From the NCBI GenBank assembly GCA_937881145.1, contig CALGFL010000408.1, forward strand, positions 1 through 6,330: DNA of 6,330 nt, in the 5' to 3' direction. The notes under the pieces are model-generated. The model did no database searches, was not told the origin of the DNA, and was given only the letters and a program-made list of their open reading frames with translations. The position numbers and the translations under genes are program-made. This document shows, in pieces, positions 5,317-6,330 of this stretch (positions are counted from its first letter, which is position 1; each line of letters opens with the position of its first letter). The DNA comes from an uncultured Bordetella sp. (lineage in GTDB: Bacteria > Pseudomonadota > Gammaproteobacteria > Burkholderiales > Burkholderiaceae_B).

Positions 5317-6330
5317 TCAACGGCCCACCGCATACGCCTGCATCAACCGGGGCGTGGCCGCCGCGCGCAGCATGCCGTCGGCATCGCGCGTGGCGGCGGT
5401 CAGGCGGCCCACCGTCCACTGCGGCACTTCTTCCAGTTCGTGCCCGCGGGCGCGCAGATCGTCCAGCACGGCGCGGCCGAACGACACCTCGGCCGCCAGA
5501 TGCCCCGGTTTGCGGTCGCGCGGATAGAACGAGCTGGGAAAATGCATGGTGTGGGACATGGGCTGGTCGATGGCCTCCTGCAGGTTCATGCCATGGTGCA
5601 CGTGACGCAGGAACAGCAGCAACTGCCATTGCTCCTGCTGGTCGCCGCCCGGTGTGCCGAACGCCATATAGGGCTTGCCCTCACGCAGAGCCAGCGAAGG
5701 CGTGAGTGTGGTGCGCGGCCGCTTGCGCGGCGCCAGCGTATTGGGCAGGTCCGGCTCCAGCCAGAACATCTGCGCGCGCGTGCTCAAGGCAAAACCCAGT
5801 TCGGGAATCACCGGCGAAGACTGCAGCCAGCCCCCCGAAGGGGTGGCCGACACCATATTGCCCCAGCGGTCTATGACGTCGACGTGCGTGGTGTCGCCGC
5901 GCCGCACCGAACCGGCGGGCGCGGCCCCGGCGGCGCGCATATCCGCCATGGTGGGTTCGCTCGATGCCTCGCCGGCGCGCGTCACCCTGGACATGCGCGA
6001 CAGGACCTCCATGACCCGCGCCACCTGCGCCTCGTAGCCTGGCGCCGTACCCGGCCGCAGCTCGTGCGAAGCGCGTTCACCGATGAGCGCGCGGCGCGCG
6101 TCGTTGTAGCCGTCGGACAGCAGATGCGCCAGCGGCACGTCGACGAAATCGGGATCGCCGTAATAGACCTCGCGGTCGGCGAAGGCCAGTTTCATGGCCT
6201 CGGTCAGGCGGTGCACGAATTCGGCGCTGTTGGGCCCGGCGCCTTGCATGTCCATGCCCTTGAGCAGGGCCAGGGACTGCAGGAACACGGGGCCCTGGCT
6301 CCACGCGCCGGCCTTGGCCACCGTGTAGTC
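5317..6330 (-). CDS. Gamma-glutamyltransferase-family Ntn hydrolase, C-terminal part (partial)
   Basis: The frame runs from the right edge (first visible residues DYTVAKAGAWSQGPVFLQ) to a TGA at 5319-5317, giving 337 residues; the N-terminal part and start lie outside. The family is made as a precursor that cuts itself before a catalytic threonine, usually in the periplasm, and hydrolyses or transfers gamma-glutamyl or related amide groups. The visible end of the large subunit has the conserved EAMKLAFADREVYYGDP and FVDVP. The processing site is in GDTTH, with the first Thr (codon 5892-5890) as the N-terminal nucleophile of a 191-residue small subunit. FGTPGGDQQEQ supplies the oxyanion-hole Gly-Gly, and LAPRKRPRTTLTPSL corresponds to the KRPLSSMSP region of E. 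coli Ggt, with Thr-Thr in place of Ser-Ser. The substrate-binding NNQMDDF stretch of E. coli Ggt is not conserved (STRAQMFW here), so glutathione may not be the substrate. The lid loop looks short. The gene converges on the protease gene. Confidence 0.9.
   Translation of the reverse strand, partial: DYTVAKAGAWSQGPVFLQSLALLKGMDMQGAGPNSAEFVHRLTEAMKLAFADREVYYGDPDFVDVPLAHLLSDGYNDARRALIGERASHELRPGTAPGYEAQVARVMEVLSRMSRVTRAGEASSEPTMADMRAAGAAPAGSVRRGDTTHVDVIDRWGNMVSATPSGGWLQSSPVIPELGFALSTRAQMFWLEPDLPNTLAPRKRPRTTLTPSLALREGKPYMAFGTPGGDQQEQWQLLLFLRHVHHGMNLQEAIDQPMSHTMHFPSSFYPRDRKPGHLAAEVSFGRAVLDDLRARGHELEEVPQWTVGRLTAATRDADGMLRAAATPRLMQAYAVGR

Overview
The window is very GC-rich with strongly GC-biased third codon positions. 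Its gene content (a ClcB-like ClC protein, a QseB/PmrA-type two-component pair, a Do-family periplasmic protease and a gamma-glutamyltransferase-family protein) suggests a betaproteobacterium. Bordetella or Achromobacter (Alcaligenaceae) is my best guess, from general resemblance rather than a search. It looks like ordinary chromosome: I see no insertion sequence, tRNA, rRNA, CRISPR array, phage gene or clear base-composition break.

Layout. At 1-268 (+) is the Ala/Pro-rich C-terminal end of a protein I cannot name. It converges, with 8 bp between the stop codons, on clcB (277-1608, -), a ClC-family chloride transporter. clcB is divergent from an OmpR-family response regulator (1696-2376, +); the 87 bp between their starts must hold both promoters. 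The regulator overlaps its sensor kinase (2373-3707, +) by 4 bp in an ATGA junction. After 95 bp comes a Do/HtrA-family serine protease (3803-5254, +) with an excellent ribosome binding site. A 62-bp convergent gap with an 18-bp GC palindrome separates it from the C-terminal half of a gamma-glutamyltransferase-family protein (5317-6330, -), which runs off the right edge.

How the genes may work together. The 95-bp gap before the protease contains CTTAAG-N5-CCTAAG (3734-3750), a close match to the tandem half-site recognised by PmrA/BasR and QseB/PreA regulators. The adjacent regulator is of that subfamily. The simplest model is an envelope-stress circuit: the kinase senses a periplasmic signal, phosphorylates the regulator, and the regulator acts at the protease promoter. 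This is inference from motif and position. Other points of interest are an ambiguous signal sequence (lipobox versus signal peptidase I site) in the protease, altered key residues in the ClC protein and the GGT-family protein, and a possibly leaderless clcB message. I found no clear sign of a wholly new system; the regulator-box-protease arrangement is the most testable idea.
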